This document shows positions 60,113 through 64,000 of a stretch of 64,000 bases of DNA, piece after piece (positions within the stretch are counted from its first letter, which is position 1; each line of letters opens with the position of its first letter). Below the pieces are notes generated by a model. It was not told the origin of the DNA and ran no database searches. It saw only the letters and a list, made by a program, of their open reading frames with translations. The translations under genes and the position numbers were made by a program. Origin of the DNA: Streptomyces sp. CB02058 (lineage in GTDB: Bacteria > Actinomycetota > Actinomycetes > Streptomycetales > Streptomycetaceae). Where the stretch lies: NCBI RefSeq assembly GCF_001905505.1, contig NZ_LIPG01000001.1, positions 434,001-498,000 on the forward strand, given 5' to 3'.

Positions 60113-61078
60113 TCAGGGCTTGGCGCCCTGGGCGTCGACAACGGCCGCCTCGGTGCGGGCCTGGTCGAGGGGGATGTCACCGGCGGTGTACTTCTGGCCG
60201 GGGCCCCGCATGCCCTTGGGCATCTCCATCTCGTAGTCCTCCGTGACCCGGAAGCGCAGGCCCGCGAAGCCGTAGTCGGACGGGGAGAGCAGGATCTCCC
60301 GGCGCTGGTGGGTGCCCTCCTCGTCCCGGGTGACCGCGATGGCCTCGCGTCCCGCCGCGTCCTCGACGAGGTGGTTCGTGATCTCGACGCCCGGGATCGT
60401 GGCCATCGCCCGGTAGATGCGGGCGAGCGCGGCCGGCGGAACCGGGTAGGACTCGACCAGCACGCCCAGTCCGCGGAACTCCTGCTGCTCCTCGTCCTCG
60501 CCGTCGGCGGCCGGGTAGAGCTCGCGGACCTGGGCCAGCAGGGCCTCGGGGTCCTCGGGCAGGGCGGCGGCGGCCCGGTAGATCTCGCGGGCCGAGCGGT
60601 CGTCGTCCGACTGGTCCTTCTCCACGGTGAGGTCCCCGTATCGGACCCAGGAGTCGGGGTCGTACCGGAACAGAGCCGGGTCGCCGGCCCCGGCCTTCAG
60701 CTCCGGGGGTGCCATGACGGTTCGGGTGTAGATCCACTGGTCGTCGCGGGGTTCCGGCGGAGGCGTCAGGCCCTCCAGGAAGCCGGCGGCCCGGCCCAGG
60801 GTCGCGGCCGGGCCCGACAGGTCGAGGGCGCCCGCCGCCGCGGCGGGCTCGGCGGGGCGCGGGCCCGAGGCGCCGAGCAGCTGGGTGCCGAGCAGCGCCG
60901 CCACGGTGACCGCCACGGCCGCGCCGAGCGAGGCGAGCCGCCAGTCGGGGCGGCCCCGGAACCCGCGCCGCCCGCCGGCGACGGCGTCGGTCAGGCGCTG
61001 CCTGCCGGGGGCGAGCGTTCCACGGTCCGGTGCGGGGGCGTCCGCGCGAAACTCGCGCAGCCGGGTCATTTCGTCCAT
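60113..61078 (-). CDS. CU044_5270-type membrane protein, likely partner of the ECF sigma factor
   Basis: 321 residues, ATG 61078 with AGGAG ten bases upstream. A short cytoplasmic N terminus (MDEMTRLREFRADAPAP) is followed by one transmembrane helix (SLGAAVAVTVAALLGTQLLGA) and a large extracytoplasmic domain with repeated acidic segments and a WIYTRTVMAPPEL motif. This layout matches a family (CU044_5270) commonly encoded next to sigma factors. Overlapping start codons with the sigma gene (13 bases) imply coupled translation, as for anti-sigma factors, but it lacks a recognisable zinc anti-sigma motif. Confidence 0.75.
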   Translation of the reverse strand: MDEMTRLREFRADAPAPDRGTLAPGRQRLTDAVAGGRRGFRGRPDWRLASLGAAVAVTVAALLGTQLLGASGPRPAEPAAAAGALDLSGPAATLGRAAGFLEGLTPPPEPRDDQWIYTRTVMAPPELKAGAGDPALFRYDPDSWVRYGDLTVEKDQSDDDRSAREIYRAAAALPEDPEALLAQVRELYPAADGEDEEQQEFRGLGVLVESYPVPPAALARIYRAMATIPGVEITNHLVEDAAGREAIAVTRDEEGTHQRREILLSPSDYGFAGLRFRVTEDYEMEMPKGMRGPGQKYTAGDIPLDQARTEAAVVDAQGAKP

Positions 61079-61671
61079 GACGGGTTCAGCTCCTGTCGTT
61101 CCGGGGTGAACGTGGGGTCGATGCGCAGCGCCTCGCGGACCTTGCGGCGGGCGCGGTTGAGCCGGGAGCGGACGGTGCCGAGCGGTATGCCGAGCGCGTC
61201 GGCCACCTCCTGGTAGCCCAGGTCGGCCCAGGCGACCAGCAGCAGCACGTGCCGGTCCCCGGGGGAGAGCGTGGCGAGCGCCCCGGCCAGTGGCGCCTGT
61301 ACGGCGATCCGGTCGTCCGAGCGCTCGCTCCAGGACGCGGCGACGGGGTCCTCACCGGTACGCGCCAGGACCTTGAGGGCGCGCACCTCGGAACGCCGGT
61401 GCCTGCCGATGAGGTTGGCGGCGATGCCGTACAGCCAGGGCCGGGCGAGCCGTTGGGAGGCGTCGTAGCGGCCCCGTGTGCGGAACGCCACGAGGAACGT
61501 CTCGGCGGTGATGTCGTCCGCCGCGCCCTCCCCGAGGCGGCGGGCGGTGTACCGGTGTATGTCCGCCGCGTGCCGGTCGTACAGCCGGGCGAAGAGCTCC
61601 GGATCCTGGAGCGACCCGGCGATCACCTCGCAGTCGTCCGGCCCGGCCGGTGGTGGTCTCAGTCCGGGCAC
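61066..61671 (-). CDS. ECF-type RNA polymerase sigma factor
   Basis: 201 residues, GTG 61671 with GGAGG 5 bases upstream. Region 2 (FARLYDRHAADIHRYTARRLGEGAADDITAETFLVAF) contains the core-binding and -10-recognition helix. Region 4 (LSPGDRHVLLLVAWADLGYQEVADALGIPLGTVRSRLNRARRKVREAL) includes the helix-turn-helix for the -35. No region 3 or region 1.1, as expected for ECF sigmas. It overlaps the downstream partner gene and probably responds to an extracytoplasmic signal sensed through it. Divergent from glmS. Confidence 0.93.
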   Translation of the reverse strand: MPGLRPPPAGPDDCEVIAGSLQDPELFARLYDRHAADIHRYTARRLGEGAADDITAETFLVAFRTRGRYDASQRLARPWLYGIAANLIGRHRRSEVRALKVLARTGEDPVAASWSERSDDRIAVQAPLAGALATLSPGDRHVLLLVAWADLGYQEVADALGIPLGTVRSRLNRARRKVREALRIDPTFTPERQELNPSWTK

Positions 61672-61831
61672 AGCGCCTCCAGCGGTCCGGTCGGTGAGTT
61701 GGTACCCGTTGTTGCCCGCAGCGGCCGGAAAGGTTCACGGGGCGCACCGGCGGCCCCGACCGACAGGGTGACAGACACGTTTGGCGCAGCGGCAGGCACT
61801 TGTGCTCGGCCCCCGCCGGGGAGACCAGCCT

Positions 61832-61837
61832 TATGGT
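61832..61837 (+). promoter_or_regulatory. Putative -10 box for a leaderless glmS mRNA
   Basis: TATGGT fits TANNNT and ends 6 bases before the ATG, with no Shine-Dalgarno in between. No good -35 is seen. It would compete with the ECF sigma promoter in the 172-base divergent gap. Confidence 0.45.
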
Positions 61838-61843
61838 GGCGTT

Positions 61844-63691
<1,848 letters not shown>

Positions 63692-63704
63692 GTGAGTGGA
63701 ACGC

Positions 63705-64000
63705 GTGATCATTGGGGTCGGGATCGATGTGGCCGAGATCGAACGCTTCGGCGCCGCGCTGGGGCGGACACCCCAGCTCGCCGAGCGGCTCTTCCTGGAG
63801 CGGGAGTTGCTGCTCCCCGGCGGGGAACGGCGGGGGATCGCCTCACTGGCGGCCCGGTTCGCCGCGAAGGAGGCCCTGGCCAAGGCGCTCGGGGCGCCGG
63901 GCGGGCTGCTCTGGACGGACGCCGAGGTGTGCGTCGAGGACAGCGGGCAGCCCCGTCTGGAGGTCCGCGGCACCGTCGCGGCACGGGCGGCCGAGCTCGG
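63705..64000 (+). CDS. acpS: Holo-[acyl-carrier-protein] synthase (partial, cut by the right edge)
   Basis: Open from GTG 63705 to the end of the window, about 98 residues of the usual 120-125. AcpS transfers 4'-phosphopantetheine from CoA to the serine of acyl carrier protein. The Mg-binding start [15 protein letters not shown] (D8) and the downstream [13 protein letters not shown] motif are conserved. It is probably cotranscribed with glmS. Confidence 0.95.
   Translation, partial: MIIGVGIDVAEIERFGAALGRTPQLAERLFLERELLLPGGERRGIASLAARFAAKEALAKALGAPGGLLWTDAEVCVEDSGQPRLEVRGTVAARAAEL

Noticed and set aside
59889..60236. Small plus-strand open frames over the tandem repeats
   Set aside because: They have repetitive Pro/Arg/Ala content and no ribosome binding site, and they overlap the terminator-like palindrome.

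Overview
This is a high-GC actinomycete chromosome segment, almost certainly Streptomyces. Evidence: about 70% GC, frequent GTG starts and one TTG start, RpoB and RpoC of Streptomyces length, and the gene order tRNA-Trp/secE/nusG/rplKA/rplJL/rpoBC/rpsLG-fusA-tuf followed by the full S10-spc-alpha cluster and then rplM-rpsI-glmM-coaA-glmS-acpS. It is core housekeeping DNA. I see no phage, insertion sequence, CRISPR array, rRNA or biosynthetic cluster.

Layout. 1-2500: minus-strand accessory genes (DedA membrane protein, NAD(P)-binding protein, a cytosine-deaminase-like amidohydrolase that seems to have lost catalytic residues). 2771-3214: tRNA-Thr, tRNA-Met, rpmG. 3316-5499: two MaoC-type dehydratase genes and murB. 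5558-6865: a divergent TetR regulator / oxidoreductase pair with two clear operators between them. 6858-9225: adenosine deaminase family gene and aspartate aminotransferase. 9438-13696: tRNA-Trp, secE, nusG, rplK, rplA, rplJ, rplL. 14307-21822: rpoB (TTG start) and rpoC. 22354-26718: the str operon rpsL-rpsG-fusA-tuf. 26821-28254: a secreted trypsin-like protease and a GNAT acetyltransferase. 28801-46163: rpsJ to rplQ without rpsD, including secY, adk, map, infA and rpmJ, ending in truA. 46132-50618: two hypothetical proteins and an ABC-F ATPase. 50846-53440: rplM, rpsI, glmM. 53494-61671, minus strand: PH-domain membrane protein, DUF389 protein, coaA, an M16 peptidase homologue, a hypothetical protein paralogous to the one at 46132, and an ECF sigma factor with a partner membrane protein. 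61844-64000: glmS and the start of acpS.

The genes form the growth engine of the cell: RNA polymerase, ribosomal proteins, translation factors, the Sec channel, N-terminal methionine removal and adenylate kinase. Amino-sugar supply for the wall (glmS, glmM, murB) and two cofactor genes (coaA, acpS) lie close by. Control appears as sigma70-type promoters with TACxxT-like -10 boxes, intrinsic terminators, an attenuator-like rplJ leader and probably leaderless murB and glmS transcripts.

Most noteworthy: (i) a near-identical 25-nt hairpin element in the rpsL and rpsJ leaders, with a shared GTTCCAG downstream; (ii) the degenerate amidohydrolase; (iii) the paralogous protein pair at 46132 and 58803; (iv) several repeat arrays, including three ~47-bp repeats ending in a 23-bp perfect inverted repeat, and eight 7-bp repeats upstream of the protease; (v) a short two-gene junction between tuf and rpsJ. 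I found no convincing wholly new multi-gene system. Functional calls come from reading the sequence by eye; no database search was run.
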